The position numbers and the translations under genes were made by a program. A stretch of DNA of 64,000 nucleotides, taken from Pseudomonas sp. ICMP22404. GTDB taxonomy: Bacteria; Pseudomonadota; Gammaproteobacteria; Pseudomonadales; Pseudomonadaceae. Positions within the stretch are counted from its first letter, which is position 1. Each line of letters opens with the position of its first letter. A model generated the notes under the pieces. That model was given only the letters and a program-made list of their open reading frames with translations. It ran no database searches and had not been told where the DNA came from. Positions 43,544-53,341 of this stretch are shown here, in pieces. Where the stretch lies: positions 62,001-126,000 of the forward strand of contig NZ_VCNG01000002.1 in NCBI RefSeq assembly GCF_006227205.1. The letters are read 5' to 3'.

Positions 43544-43571
43544 GTGGCGAGGGGATAAATCCCCTCGCCAC
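43544..43571. repeat. Palindromic element, GTGGCGAGGGGAT family
   Basis: GTGGCGAGGGGAT and ATCCCCTCGCCAC arms separated by two bases, identical core to 23155-23184. It lies 70 bases before the DNA polymerase II start. Confidence 0.8.
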
Positions 43572-43640
43572 TCAGGTTCACTGTTTCCCTGAGAGATGGC
43601 GGGTAGAATCACCCCTTACCCAAGATTCGAGGTCACAGCG

Positions 43641-46004
43641 GTGGATTTACAGCAGGGCTTCGTCCTGACCCGGCATTGGCGCGACACCCCAGCGGGCACC
43701 GAAGTCGAATTCTGGCTGGCGACAGACGCCGGGCCTCGGCGTGTGCGGCTGGCGGTGCAGCCGTCGGTGGCGTTCGTGCCGCAGCTCCAGCGTGGCCAGG
43801 TCGAAGCCCTGCTGCAAGGGGAGAAGGACATTGAATTGCGCCCCCTCGACCTGCTGGATTTCGAGCATCGACCGGTGCTGGGCCTGTATTGCCGCCAACA
43901 CGCCCAACTGATGCGCCTGGACACGACCTTGCGGCGGGCGGGCGTGGACGTGTTCGAGGCCGATATCCGGCCGCCGGAGCGCTACCTGATGGAGCGATTC
44001 ATCACCGCGCCGGTCTGGTTCAGCGGTACGCCGGGCACCGACGGCCTGTTGCTGGATGCCCAGATGAAACCGGCCCCCGATTACCGTCCGGCGTTGCGCC
44101 TGGTGTCCCTGGACATCGAGACCACGGCCCAGGGTGAACTGTATTCCATTGCCCTGGAAGGCTGCGGCGAGCGCCAGGTGTACATGCTCGGCCCGCCCAA
44201 TGGCGACGACAGCGATGTGGATTTCCAGCTCGAATACTGTGAATCCCGCACGCTGCTGCTGAAGAAACTCAACGACTGGTTCGCCCGTTTCGACCCCGAC
44301 GCGATCATCGGCTGGAACCTGGTGCAGTTCGACCTGCGGGTGCTGCACGAGCATGCCCGGCGGCTGGCCGTGCCGTTGCGCCTGGGGCGAGGCGGGGAGG
44401 AGATGCAGTGGCGCGAGCACGGTGCGCGCAACAACCACTTCTTTGCCTCGGCGGCCGGACGACTGATCATCGATGGCATCGAGTCCCTGCGCTCGGCCAC
44501 CTGGAGCTTCCCTTCGTTCAGCCTGGAAAACGTCGCCCAGACGTTGTTGGGGGAGGGCAAGGCCATCGGCACCCCTTATCAGCGCATGGACGAAATCAAT
44601 CGCATGTTCGCCGAGGACAAGCCGGCCCTGGCCCGCTACAACCTCAAGGATTGCGAGCTGGTGATGCGGATCTTCGCCAAGACCGAGCTGCTCAAGTTCC
44701 TGCTGGAGCGGGCCAGTGTTACCGGCCTGCCGGCGGACCGCAGTGGCGGTTCGGTGGCGGCCTTCACGCACCTGTACATGCCGCTGATGCACCGCCAGGG
44801 GTTCGTGGCACCGAATCTTGGCCAGCGCCCGCCCCAGGCCAGCCCGGGCGGCTTTGTCATGGACTCCCAGCCCGGGCTCTACGAATCGGTCCTGGTGCTG
44901 GACTACAAGAGCCTGTATCCGTCGATCATCCGCACGTTTCTCATCGACCCGGTGGGTCTGATCGAAGGCCTGCGGCATCCGGACGATCGCGAGTCGGTGC
45001 CGGGCTTTCGCGGCGCACGGTTCTCGCGCACCCGCCATTGCCTGCCGTCCATCGTGGCACGCGTTGCCGAAGGCCGGGAAACCGCCAAGCGCGAACACAA
45101 CGCGCCGCTGTCCCAGGCCCTGAAGATCATCATGAACGCCTTCTACGGCGTACTCGGTTCCAGCGGTTGCCGCTTCTTCGATCCAAGGCTGGCCTCATCC
45201 ATTACCTTGCGCGGCCACCAGATCATGCAGCAGACCCGGCAGTTGATCGAAGCTCGGGGCCATGTGGTGATCTATGGCGATACGGACTCCACCTTCGTCT
45301 GGTTGCGCCGGGCCCATGGCCAGGAGGAGGCAGCCGGCATTGGTCGTGAGCTGGTGGCTTACGTCAACCAGTGGTGGCGCGAATACGTGCATGAGACGTT
45401 CGGGTTGCAGAGTGCGTTGGAGCTGCAGTTCGAAACCCACTTCAAGCGTTTTTTGATGCCGACGATTCGTGGTGCCGAGGAAGGCAGCAAGAAGCGCTAC
45501 GCCGGGCTGGTGACCCGTGCCGACGGTAGCGATGAAATCGTCTACAAGGGGCTGGAGGCCGTGCGCACCGACTGGTCGCCGCTGGCCCGGCAATTCCAGC
45601 AGGAGTTGTACGAGCGGATCTTCCATCGCAAGCCTTACCAGGATTACGTGCGCGATTACGTCCAACAGACCCTGGCCGGGACGTTCGATGAGCGACTGGT
45701 CTACCGCAAGCGCCTGCGTCGACCGCTGGATGACTATGAGCGCAATGTCCCGCCCCACGTGCGAGCGGCGCGGATTGCCGACGAGTTCAACCAGCGCCAG
45801 GGTCGCCCGCGGCAATACCAGAATGGTGGCTGGATCAGCTACGTCATCACCGTCGCCGGCCCCGAGCCGCTGGAAACCCGCAGCGCCGCCATCGACTACG
45901 ACCACTACGTGAGCAAGCAGCTGCAACCGGTGGCGGATGCGATCCTGCCGTTCGTGGGCGATGATTTCCTGACCTTGGTGGGCGGGCAGATGGGCTTGTT
46001 CTGA
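43641..46004 (+). CDS. polB: DNA polymerase II (family B)
   Basis: 787 residues from a GTG at 43641, which follows GAGG by eight bases. E. coli Pol II has about 783. The 3'-5' exonuclease motif I is [13 protein letters not shown] (158-), the polymerase motif [10 protein letters not shown] is at 421-429, motif [13 protein letters not shown] at 495, and motif [10 protein letters not shown] at 545. Both activities should therefore be intact. Pol II supports replication restart and lesion bypass. I could not find a convincing LexA box upstream, although E. coli polB is SOS-controlled. Confidence 0.95.
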   Translation: MDLQQGFVLTRHWRDTPAGTEVEFWLATDAGPRRVRLAVQPSVAFVPQLQRGQVEALLQGEKDIELRPLDLLDFEHRPVLGLYCRQHAQLMRLDTTLRRAGVDVFEADIRPPERYLMERFITAPVWFSGTPGTDGLLLDAQMKPAPDYRPALRLVSLDIETTAQGELYSIALEGCGERQVYMLGPPNGDDSDVDFQLEYCESRTLLLKKLNDWFARFDPDAIIGWNLVQFDLRVLHEHARRLAVPLRLGRGGEEMQWREHGARNNHFFASAAGRLIIDGIESLRSATWSFPSFSLENVAQTLLGEGKAIGTPYQRMDEINRMFAEDKPALARYNLKDCELVMRIFAKTELLKFLLERASVTGLPADRSGGSVAAFTHLYMPLMHRQGFVAPNLGQRPPQASPGGFVMDSQPGLYESVLVLDYKSLYPSIIRTFLIDPVGLIEGLRHPDDRESVPGFRGARFSRTRHCLPSIVARVAEGRETAKREHNAPLSQALKIIMNAFYGVLGSSGCRFFDPRLASSITLRGHQIMQQTRQLIEARGHVVIYGDTDSTFVWLRRAHGQEEAAGIGRELVAYVNQWWREYVHETFGLQSALELQFETHFKRFLMPTIRGAEEGSKKRYAGLVTRADGSDEIVYKGLEAVRTDWSPLARQFQQELYERIFHRKPYQDYVRDYVQQTLAGTFDERLVYRKRLRRPLDDYERNVPPHVRAARIADEFNQRQGRPRQYQNGGWISYVITVAGPEPLETRSAAIDYDHYVSKQLQPVADAILPFVGDDFLTLVGGQMGLF

Positions 46005-46014
46005 TGATGGCTCG

Positions 46015-46941
46015 TCATACCCATGACGAAAGGGTGATGACGGCGACCGGCAGGGCAAGCGCGGCGAGCAGCGTCTGGCCCGCGATGATGCCGGCCATCA
46101 GCGGGGCATCACCGCCCATCTGCCGGGCCATGATGTAGGACGACGATGCCGTCGGCAGGGACTGGAAAAGCAGGACGGCAATCGCCGCATCGCCCCGCAG
46201 GCCGATCATGCGGCAGGCGATCAAGGTCACGATCGGCATGATCACGAACTTGGTGATCGAGGACAGGCCGATCGGCTTCAACCAGCTGCGCGCCGTTTTC
46301 AGGTCCAGGGCCGCCCCGACACACAGCAGGCCGAGGGGCAACGACGCCTGGCCAAGCGCCTTGAATACCGCTTCCGGTCCTCGGGGTATGCCGATCCCTG
46401 TCCCTTGCAGGATGATGCCGGCCAGACACGCCATTATCAGTGGGTTCGTTACCAATTGCCTGGCGATGAGCTTGAGCGGCAATCGTCCCCCAGGACCGAA
46501 GCGGGCGAATACCAGCACGCAGAGAATATTGACCGTCGGCACGATCGCCGCGTTGGCCACGGCTGCCAAGGTAATACCGGATGCACCGAACAGTCCGGCG
46601 GCCGCAGATACCCCCACATAATTATTGAAGCGCACGCCGCCCTGGAAGACCGAGGTGAAGGCCGCATCATTACCCGCAAAAAGACCTCGCGACCCCACCA
46701 GCAAGACCGCAACCGTGACGGTCGACATCACCAGCGCCAGGATCATCCCGCCCACCGGGACATCACCGAGCTGGGCGGTCGCCAGGCCATGGAGAAACAG
46801 CGACGGCAGCAGCACGTAGTAGCCCAGCCGCTCGGCCTGGGGCCAGAAGCTGTCGGCCAGAAAGTTCGATTGCCTGAGCCAGGCACCCAATGCGATCAAC
46901 AAGGCAATGGGGAAGAGGGCAAGCAGCAACGCCAGGGTCAT
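46015..46941 (-). CDS. AEC-family auxin efflux/malonate-type transporter
   Basis: 308 residues from ATG 46941, with about ten hydrophobic helices in two halves. The N-terminus MTLALLLALFPIALLIALGA and a later block VFQGGVRFNNYVGVSAAAGL are typical of the AEC family, which contains bacterial carriers for malonate and other anions. The ribosome-binding site is weak (GCGAG). It is convergent to polB with an 11-base gap and divergent from the alcohol dehydrogenase. Substrate not inferable. Confidence 0.85.
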   Translation of the reverse strand: MTLALLLALFPIALLIALGAWLRQSNFLADSFWPQAERLGYYVLLPSLFLHGLATAQLGDVPVGGMILALVMSTVTVAVLLVGSRGLFAGNDAAFTSVFQGGVRFNNYVGVSAAAGLFGASGITLAAVANAAIVPTVNILCVLVFARFGPGGRLPLKLIARQLVTNPLIMACLAGIILQGTGIGIPRGPEAVFKALGQASLPLGLLCVGAALDLKTARSWLKPIGLSSITKFVIMPIVTLIACRMIGLRGDAAIAVLLFQSLPTASSSYIMARQMGGDAPLMAGIIAGQTLLAALALPVAVITLSSWV

Positions 46942-47150
46942 CTCGCATTCACCAATCAGTTCAGAGGAATAACGGCGGCTGTGCAGCCTGCCTGGGATAC
47001 TTCCCTCGGTCCCACAGGGTAAAGCAGATAAGGCGTTCCCTGCACACCCATAAAGTTTTTCTTGCCCTGCGCTAAAAGTAATCTGCTTTGTCCGGCAAGT
47101 GGCATCTGCACACACTCGAACTCAGGTTTTGATCACAGAGGCGAGAGAAA

Positions 47151-48185
47151 ATGACCAAGAACACCTACAAGGCCATGCAGGTTACCCGGCCGGGCCTGCT
47201 GGAGCTGGTCGAACGGCAAATACCCGAACCGGGCACGGGTGATGTATTGATCGAAGTGCAGGCCTGCGGGGTCTGTGGGGCGGACGCCGGGGCTATCGAA
47301 GGGCTGGAGGGCGGTCTGCAATTGCCCCGCGTGCCCGGTCATGAAGTGGTGGGGCGGATCGTGGCCCTCGGCGCGGGCGTCCAAGGTGGTTGGCGGGTGG
47401 GCCAGCGGGTTGGCATCGGACGTTTGGGAGGGCATTGCAACGCTTGTGAGCAGTGCCGTCGCGGGCACTTCAACCTGTGCAGCAACCAGCCCATGGTGGG
47501 CAGCTCCCGGGATGGCGGCTACGCAGAGATGATGACCGCACGCGCCACCGGGCTGGTGGCGATCCCGGATCAGTTGGATGCCGTGGAAGCGGCGCCATTG
47601 CTGTGCGCGGGCATCGCCACGTTCAATGCCCTGCGCAAGTCTGGCGCCCAGGCGGGGGATCTGGTGGCGATCCAGGGCATCGGCGGCCTCGGTCACCTGG
47701 CCATCCAGTACGCGCGGCGGATGGGTTTCAAGGTCGTGGCCGTCGGGCGTGGCGCCGACATTGCGCAAGATGTCCTGGCGCTGGGCGCTCATCACTACCT
47801 CGATACCCATGTCGAGGATCCGGTCGCTCGGCTCAAGGAGATGGGTGGGGCCCAGGTGATCCTGACCACCATCACCGACAGCGCCGCGGTATCCTCGCTA
47901 ATGCCTGCCCTCGCGCCACAGGGACGTTTGCTGGTGGTGGGCGTGGGGCAGCAGCCGCTGACGATCATGCCCGGTGCGCTGGTGGGCGGCGAACGCAGCG
48001 TCCAAGGTGCGATCACCGGCACTCCCTACGAATCCGAGAAAACCCTGGATTTCAGCGTCATGACCGACGTGCGCGCCATGATCGAAACCCGACCCCTGGA
48101 GAATGCCTGGGAGGCTTACCAGAAGGTGAAGTCAGGTGAGGTGAAATTTCGCATGGTGCTGACGATGGATTCGGGCGTCGTCTGA
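47151..48185 (+). CDS. Zinc-dependent alcohol dehydrogenase (MDR family)
   Basis: 344 residues. The catalytic zinc ligands Cys42 (ACGVCGADAG) and His64-Glu65 (PGHEVVGR) are visible, and the structural zinc knuckle is Cys96, 99, 102 and 110 (GGHCNACEQCRRGHFNLC). The Rossmann glycine motif is GIGGLGHLAIQYAR near 180. It oxidises an alcohol or reduces an aldehyde with NAD(P). Located next to an AraC gene and upstream of a redox cluster, it may belong to the same detoxification response. That is inference. Confidence 0.88.
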   Translation: MTKNTYKAMQVTRPGLLELVERQIPEPGTGDVLIEVQACGVCGADAGAIEGLEGGLQLPRVPGHEVVGRIVALGAGVQGGWRVGQRVGIGRLGGHCNACEQCRRGHFNLCSNQPMVGSSRDGGYAEMMTARATGLVAIPDQLDAVEAAPLLCAGIATFNALRKSGAQAGDLVAIQGIGGLGHLAIQYARRMGFKVVAVGRGADIAQDVLALGAHHYLDTHVEDPVARLKEMGGAQVILTTITDSAAVSSLMPALAPQGRLLVVGVGQQPLTIMPGALVGGERSVQGAITGTPYESEKTLDFSVMTDVRAMIETRPLENAWEAYQKVKSGEVKFRMVLTMDSGVV

Positions 48186-48208
48186 GCCTCAATGGGTGGG
48201 CGGTTGTT

Positions 48209-48247
48209 CCCGGGCAATGTCGAGGAAACCGACGTGATTTGCCCGGG
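48209..48247. terminator. Hairpin between convergent genes
   Basis: CCCGGGCAA / TTGCCCGGG outer stem with a nested GTCG / CGAC stem. It lies between the alcohol dehydrogenase and the AraC gene. There is only a short CTTT after the stem, so it may act in both directions. Confidence 0.55.
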
Positions 48248-48260
48248 CTTTCGTCGTTGC

Positions 48261-49040
48261 CTATTCCCCGCGCATATATGCCTGCGGACTGCTGCCCAAT
48301 TCCTGGCGAAACGCGTAGATGAACGCGGAGGTGGAACCATAGCCCAGCTCCAGGGCCGTACGGGTCACGTCCAGGCCGTCGCCCAGCAGTTCGATGGCCC
48401 TGAACAGACGTAGTCGTCTTCGCCAGGTCCGCAAGCTCATGCCTGTTTCACTGACGAAGTGCCGCGCCAGCGTCCGCTCGGACATGCCCAGTCTCCGAGC
48501 CCAGGTGTCCATTTCCGTCGGGTCTGCCGGGTCGGCATAAAGGGCTTCGCACAGCGTCGCCAATGCCTGGTTACGGGGCCAGGGCAGGGCGGTGGAAAGA
48601 GGCGTGGTGCGACGCAGTTGGTCGAGGATCAATTGCGTGATGCGGCGGGTGTAGCCCTCGGTGTCTTCTTCATCTTCCACCCGTGCCGCTTCGATGATCA
48701 GTGCCTTGAGCAGGGGCGACACGTCGAACAGCGTGGGACGGTCGCCAGGCAGCTCGGAGGGAATGCGATCGCTGATCCACAGGCTGCGAAACTCCGCACC
48801 GAACATCGAGCCGACCTGGTGACTGAGACCGGTTGGCAGCCAAGCGGCCTGTTCCGGCGAGATCATGAAGGAGCCGGCCTGTGTATTGACCGTCAACACG
48901 CCGGAAATCGCGTAGACCATCTGGTGCCAGTCATGAGCGTGCTCGGGGAAGCTGTGGCGCGCAGGGATGGACTGGGCACGTACCTTCAAAGGCGCGGGGG
49001 GTGTGAGGCCATGAGGGGCTTCGAGGGTGCCCCATTTCAT
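48261..49040 (-). CDS. AraC-family transcriptional regulator with cupin sensor
   Basis: 259 residues. The N-terminal cupin (FPEHAHDWHQMVYAISGVLT near 32) precedes the AraC helix-turn-helix pair (SERTLARHFVSETGMSLRTW; TALELGYGSTSAFIYAFRQE). It ends the minus-strand group and overlaps the start of the flavin oxidase gene end by four bases (its ATG at 49040 lies at the oxidase stop at 49037). It may regulate the oxidase-cupin-AhpD-SDR group or the neighbouring dehydrogenase. Signal unknown. Confidence 0.88.
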   Translation of the reverse strand: MKWGTLEAPHGLTPPAPLKVRAQSIPARHSFPEHAHDWHQMVYAISGVLTVNTQAGSFMISPEQAAWLPTGLSHQVGSMFGAEFRSLWISDRIPSELPGDRPTLFDVSPLLKALIIEAARVEDEEDTEGYTRRITQLILDQLRRTTPLSTALPWPRNQALATLCEALYADPADPTEMDTWARRLGMSERTLARHFVSETGMSLRTWRRRLRLFRAIELLGDGLDVTRTALELGYGSTSAFIYAFRQELGSSPQAYMRGE

Positions 49041-50185
49041 GATCGATCTCGGGCAGAAGGTCCTTGAGTGATGGACTGCGACACTGCCTGTACGCCCCGA
49101 TCAGCCGCATCGACTGCCCCGGCGACATAGCCGGGAAACTGCGGCGACCATTCACTGGCGATACCGGCAAGGCATCCACTCCAGGGCCCAGAGGCTGCCA
49201 TGGCTGAGGGCGCCGCGGCATGTTGGCTCGCACCCGTGAGATCAGCTGCGGTGGCGGTGAAGGGCTCCGCCGCCCAGTCTTTCAGGAACTCGGCTTTTGG
49301 AGTGCCCGTCTGAGGTCCAAACATCCGGACCAACTGAGCGCGGCAAAGTGATCGCAATTCACTTTCGGGCATGTTCTTGCGAAATGTTGCGGGCACGCCA
49401 ATGAAGCCGAACAGCGCAGCGCTGCCTTGTGGGATCGAGGCATCGTGGATTTCCACCAAAGGGCCGACACCGCTTCGACCTTCACCGGAAAGCCCTTGCT
49501 CACGCCAGAAAGGCGTATCGAAGAGGGCGAAATACTTGGCATGGGGGGCCATCCATGTAGCGGTCGCTGCCCAGCTTCGTGCGAGCTCCAGCGGCAGGGC
49601 CGGCGAAAACTCAACAGTGGCCTGCACCAGCCGCGGCGGCATGGCCAGGAGCACCTGCTCCACGCCCCACGTCGTGACCTGGCCTGAGGCGTCGGTGCTA
49701 GACAGCTCAATGCCCTGTGCTGTGCGGCACATGCTGCGCACGGTGTGTCCGGTGAAGACTCGCGCCGGGTCCAGAGCGTCGAACAGGGCCTCGACAAGGG
49801 CGCCCATGCCACCCTCCAGACGCATCGAAGGCGGTGAATTCACGTAGCCGCGCATGCGCGCAGGCGCAGCGTCACGTGAGCGCTCGACCATCATGTCGCC
49901 GATCTCGTACTGCTCGTAACGACGCAACTTCAGCGTCTGGATGAGACGATCCAGCTGCCGTTGGTAGCCAGGCCAGAACCACGAGGGGCCCAGGTCGAAG
50001 CGGTCCAGGGTGCCGGGTTGTTCCGGACCCGTGGCGAAGGTTGTGGGAGCGGAGACGATGCGTCCCCCGAGGACGTCCCGGGCTTCAAGCACCACATAGT
50101 CCGTGACGCCTTTTTGCTGCAGTGCATAGGCGGCGTACAGGCCACTCAAGCCGGCCCCGACGATCGCAATTCGAGCTGTTTGCAT
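49037..50185 (-). CDS. FAD-dependent amine oxidase-family protein
   Basis: 382 residues. The FAD-binding motif IAIVGAGLSGLYAAYALQ is at residues 6-23, with VLEARDVLGGRI next, the hallmark of flavin monoamine oxidases and related NAD(P)-binding Rossmann enzymes. GSWMRLPP-type C-terminal residues are absent; the C-terminal flavin signature is SGPWSGCLAGIASEWSPQ near 338. The protein is shorter than typical monoamine oxidases (about 450). The neighbours (cupin, AhpD-like, SDR) suggest a small oxidative pathway. Substrate unknown. Confidence 0.82.
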   Translation of the reverse strand: MQTARIAIVGAGLSGLYAAYALQQKGVTDYVVLEARDVLGGRIVSAPTTFATGPEQPGTLDRFDLGPSWFWPGYQRQLDRLIQTLKLRRYEQYEIGDMMVERSRDAAPARMRGYVNSPPSMRLEGGMGALVEALFDALDPARVFTGHTVRSMCRTAQGIELSSTDASGQVTTWGVEQVLLAMPPRLVQATVEFSPALPLELARSWAATATWMAPHAKYFALFDTPFWREQGLSGEGRSGVGPLVEIHDASIPQGSAALFGFIGVPATFRKNMPESELRSLCRAQLVRMFGPQTGTPKAEFLKDWAAEPFTATAADLTGASQHAAAPSAMAASGPWSGCLAGIASEWSPQFPGYVAGAVDAADRGVQAVSQSITQGPSARDRS

Positions 50186-50187
50186 GC

Positions 50188-50856
50188 CTAAGCCTCCGTG
50201 GGCATATCGAGCAGATGCCCGGTCTTGAGGTACACCGTGGCACCTTGGTTGCCGGCGGTAATGTCCGGGTAGGCACCTGGTGGCAAGCGCATCCAGCTGC
50301 CGCGCTCGAAGGATTGCCCTGCGGTTTCGATCTGGCCCGAAAGCACCAGCACCTCAGCGCTGTCGATGCCTTGGGTGAAGAGGGGATCTTCGGGCCGCAG
50401 GCGTAGCAGGCAGACCTGTTCGTCCTTGGCCGAGAACAGCGGACAGATTTCCCGACTGTCCTGCTGTTGCCAGGCCAGGGGATCGCTTGTATCGATCCGC
50501 ACCGGATCTTGCTCGTCAGGTTTCATCTGCCAGAGCTTGACGAAGATGATCGCACCTTCGCGGCTGAAAGGCTGATGGGCCGATCCTGGTGGGTTGCGTA
50601 GATAAGTGCCTGCGGGGTGGTGTTCGTCACCTTCGGAGAAGGTCCCAGACAGGACCAGGATCTCCTCGCCCCCAGGATGGGGATGTGGCGGAAAAATGGA
50701 CTGTGGTGCATAGCGCACAATACTGGTCGCTCGGGCTTTTTCACCCCCGAGCCGATCCAGCATGACGCGTTCGACGCCACTCTGCGGCGAGGCGACCCAT
50801 TGGTAGTCGCGGGACGCAACGGTGGCGGGACGGGAAAAGTCTGCATTGACGAGCAT
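50188..50856 (-). CDS. Bicupin protein (ChrR-like)
   Basis: 222 residues with two cupin domains. The first has HPHPGGEEILVLSGTFSEGD (His57, His59, Glu64-type ligands) near 57-75 and a second block DEHHPAGTYLRNPPGSAHQ. The second domain (EVLVLSGQIETAG) has lost most metal ligands. It resembles the cupin-like anti-sigma factor domain of ChrR in outline, although there is no HTH or sigma partner. The stop of this gene lies three bases before the flavin oxidase start, so they are translated together. Confidence 0.78.
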   Translation of the reverse strand: MLVNADFSRPATVASRDYQWVASPQSGVERVMLDRLGGEKARATSIVRYAPQSIFPPHPHPGGEEILVLSGTFSEGDEHHPAGTYLRNPPGSAHQPFSREGAIIFVKLWQMKPDEQDPVRIDTSDPLAWQQQDSREICPLFSAKDEQVCLLRLRPEDPLFTQGIDSAEVLVLSGQIETAGQSFERGSWMRLPPGAYPDITAGNQGATVYLKTGHLLDMPTEA

Positions 50857-50914
50857 GGGCGAATGTCCAGGAGCCGGCGAAAGGAGACCGGCGAGCCGGC
50901 CCCCTCGTCAGGGC

Positions 50915-51259
50915 TCAAGCGTTGGGGAGTTGGGCGTGCGCCTCGAGGACGCGTGCGGAATAAGTCAGGGCCGCACCTGCGTTCAAGGCGATGGCGACGC
51001 CCAGTGCTTCGGTGATCTCTGCCTTGGTCGCGCCCAGTTCGACGGCCTTCTTGGTGTGCACGGTGATGCAACCGTCGCAGCGGGTGGTGACGGCCACGGC
51101 CAATGCGATCAACTCATGGATCTTAGGCTCCAGGTGGCCGGTCTTGGCGGCCGCGCCGTCAATCGTGTTCAAGCCACGGAGAATATCGGGGCTTTGCGTC
51201 GCGAGATCGCCGACGCGTTCCAACAGTGCGGTGCGGTAAGTGTTCCAGTCATTCATCAT
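50915..51259 (-). CDS. Carboxymuconolactone decarboxylase/AhpD-like protein
   Basis: 114 residues from one of two adjacent ATGs (51259 or 51256). The AhpD-like motif is CDGCITVHTKKAVELGAT (residues about 60-77), giving the CxxC pair and the His three residues later. Such proteins reduce peroxides with a thiol pair or decarboxylate lactones. AAAGGACC lies about nine bases before the start. It sits between the bicupin and SDR genes on the same strand. Confidence 0.85.
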   Translation of the reverse strand: MMNDWNTYRTALLERVGDLATQSPDILRGLNTIDGAAAKTGHLEPKIHELIALAVAVTTRCDGCITVHTKKAVELGATKAEITEALGVAIALNAGAALTYSARVLEAHAQLPNA

Positions 51260-51329
51260 GGGGATAGGTCCTTTCAGATTTGAGGTCGAGTGTCGCAATG
51301 ACACCCGGCGCAAAAGCGTGCGTCGTGAA

Positions 51330-52103
51330 TCAGTTGCGGCCGGCCATCACGCCGCCGTCCACGTCCCAGATGGCGCCGGTGACCCAGCTGGCTTTGTCGG
51401 ACAGCAGGAAGGTCACGACTTCGGCGACGTCCTGCGGGGTGCCGACACGGCCGATCGGGTGGAAGCTGTTGAAGCCTTGCAGAGCGCTATGGACGTCGGC
51501 CTTGGGGATGAAGCCTTCGTAGATCGGGGTCTGTACAACGGCTGGCGAAACGGCGTTGACACGGATGTGTTTCGGCGCCAGCTCCATGGCCAGATGCTGG
51601 GTCAGCGAGTGCAGGCCGGCCTTGGCCATGGAATAGGCCGAGGAGGGCGTTGCGGCGATCGCCTGCTTGGCCCACATCGAACCGATGTTGACGATGGCGC
51701 CCGGACGTTCGTTGGCCACCAGGTTGGCGGCGACCTTCTGGGTGATGAAGAAGAAAGCCTTGTTCAGCTTCATGTACTGGTCGTAATCCGCACCTTCGTA
51801 TTCCAGGAACGGTTTCGGGAAAAACACACCGGCCGCATTGACCAGCAGGTCGATGTTCCAGTGGTGTTCATCGATGGTTCGGGTCAGTTGGGCCAGGCCT
51901 TCTTCGCTGGTCAGGTCAGCGGTCAGCGCGACGACCTCGCCCAGGGCGGACAGCTCCTTGCGGGCTTCTTCGGTTTTCTGTGGGCGGTTGCCCACGATGA
52001 CTGCACTGCCACCTTCGGCGAGTACCATCCGGGCCACTTCCAGGCCCATCCCACTGGTGCCACCGACGACCAGCAGCTTTTTACCCTTGAATTGATTGCT
52101 CAT
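51330..52103 (-). CDS. Short-chain dehydrogenase/reductase (SDR)
   Basis: 257 residues of the classical SDR fold. The cofactor-binding glycine motif [11 protein letters not shown] is at 14-24, NAAG at about 89-92, and the catalytic Ser-Tyr-Lys in GSMWAKQ ... YSMAK near 142-160. The C-terminal GGVMAGRN is typical. It is the first gene of the minus-strand redox group and is divergent from a LysR gene (138-base gap), which therefore probably controls it. Substrate not known. Confidence 0.88.
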   Translation of the reverse strand: MSNQFKGKKLLVVGGTSGMGLEVARMVLAEGGSAVIVGNRPQKTEEARKELSALGEVVALTADLTSEEGLAQLTRTIDEHHWNIDLLVNAAGVFFPKPFLEYEGADYDQYMKLNKAFFFITQKVAANLVANERPGAIVNIGSMWAKQAIAATPSSAYSMAKAGLHSLTQHLAMELAPKHIRVNAVSPAVVQTPIYEGFIPKADVHSALQGFNSFHPIGRVGTPQDVAEVVTFLLSDKASWVTGAIWDVDGGVMAGRN

Positions 52104-52241
52104 ACCGCACCTCTCTGGACTTCATGGTTGGCAGTGATCGCCACGCGGCGCTGTTCTGCCTTGGAGCCCATTATTCGAGGCTTCCCTTCCAGGCGACAAA
52201 CCACATAAAGTGTCCTTCCGAGAAAGAAAAAGTTTATCGAC

Positions 52242-53153
52242 ATGAAGATGCCCGTCCACCTCAATGCCTTGCGTGCCTTCGAGGCCAGTGCCCGTCATCA
52301 GAGCTTTTCGGCTGCTGCCGCCGAACTCAACGTCACCCCTGCCGCTGTCGGTCAGTTGGTGCGCTCCCTGGAGGATTGGCTGGGCACGCCGCTCTTTCAC
52401 CGGGCGTCCAGCGGGCGGGTCAGGCTCGTGGCGACGGAGGCAGCCGAACATGCGTTACCTGATATTCGGGCCGGTTTCGACAGGCTCACGCTAGGCCTGG
52501 AAAGGCTCAAGGAAGAATCGAATGGCGGTGTGCTCACGGTCACGGTCAGCCCCGCGTTCGCCGCCAAATGGCTGTTGCCGCGCATCGAAAGTTTTCATGC
52601 CGCCTGGCCCGACATGGATGTGCGCCTGGACACGAATCTGCGGACCGTGGATTTCCTCGCCCAACGGATCGACATCGGTGTGCGGTACGGGCCGGGAAGC
52701 TGGCCTGGCCTGGTCGCGGAAAAGTTGATGGATGAGGAGGTCTATCCCGTCTGTTCGCCCAAACTGCTGGAGGGTGCTGCGCGCCTGCAGGCGCCGGACG
52801 ACCTTGCCCGGGAAACCCTCATTCATGACCTGTCCATGGACAGCCATATGGATTTCCCAACGTGGGCGGCGTGGGTCGAGAAATTGGGCCTTTCCGGTGT
52901 GGCGACCTCACGTGGGATGAAGATCAATAACTCGGCGGCAGTCTTGCAGGCGGCTATTGACGGGCAGGGAGTGGCCCTGGCTCGCAGTGTCATGGCTCGC
53001 GATGACCTGGCGGCGGGGCGACTGGTCAGGCTGTTCCCGCAGATAAGGTTCGAGTCGCCCCTGGCCTATTACGTGGTCTATCGACCAGGGTGTTCGAGCC
53101 TGCCCAGGTTGAAGGCTTTTCGCGATTGGTTGTTCGAGACCGCCGCCAAATAG
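52242..53153 (+). CDS. LysR-family transcriptional regulator (GcvA/AmpR-like)
   Basis: 303 residues. The N-terminal helix-turn-helix starts MKMPVHLNALRAFEASARHQ and SFSAAAAELNVTPAAVGQLV (residues 1-60); the effector domain runs from about 90 to 300. The beginning is typical of the GcvA/AmpR branch. It is divergent from the SDR gene and presumably controls that minus-strand cluster. It is not next to the AmpC gene at 61 kb, so it is not evidently AmpR. Confidence 0.88.
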   Translation: MKMPVHLNALRAFEASARHQSFSAAAAELNVTPAAVGQLVRSLEDWLGTPLFHRASSGRVRLVATEAAEHALPDIRAGFDRLTLGLERLKEESNGGVLTVTVSPAFAAKWLLPRIESFHAAWPDMDVRLDTNLRTVDFLAQRIDIGVRYGPGSWPGLVAEKLMDEEVYPVCSPKLLEGAARLQAPDDLARETLIHDLSMDSHMDFPTWAAWVEKLGLSGVATSRGMKINNSAAVLQAAIDGQGVALARSVMARDDLAAGRLVRLFPQIRFESPLAYYVVYRPGCSSLPRLKAFRDWLFETAAK

Positions 53154-53341
53154 CGATCGAGCCAGCTCTCCGTTCAAGCATCCCGAGGCATTTTCATGGG
53201 GCCTGGGTTTTTATTCAGGTTGGCGGCATGACTGGCTTCTGTTCTACATCACGTGGCGGCTCGTCGAAAGCCGGCCGGCCGTGTTTGACGTCTAATGTTC
53301 CTCATTCGTTTGAACCGGAACACTCAGGAGCCTTGCAGCCA

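Noticed and set aside
43560..43640. LexA (SOS) box before polB
   Set aside because: I looked for CTG-N10-CAG near the start and found no convincing match.
53090..53341. An upstream extension of the TPR gene overlapping the LysR stop
   Set aside because: It would overlap the coding end of the LysR gene out of frame and adds no TPR-like sequence.
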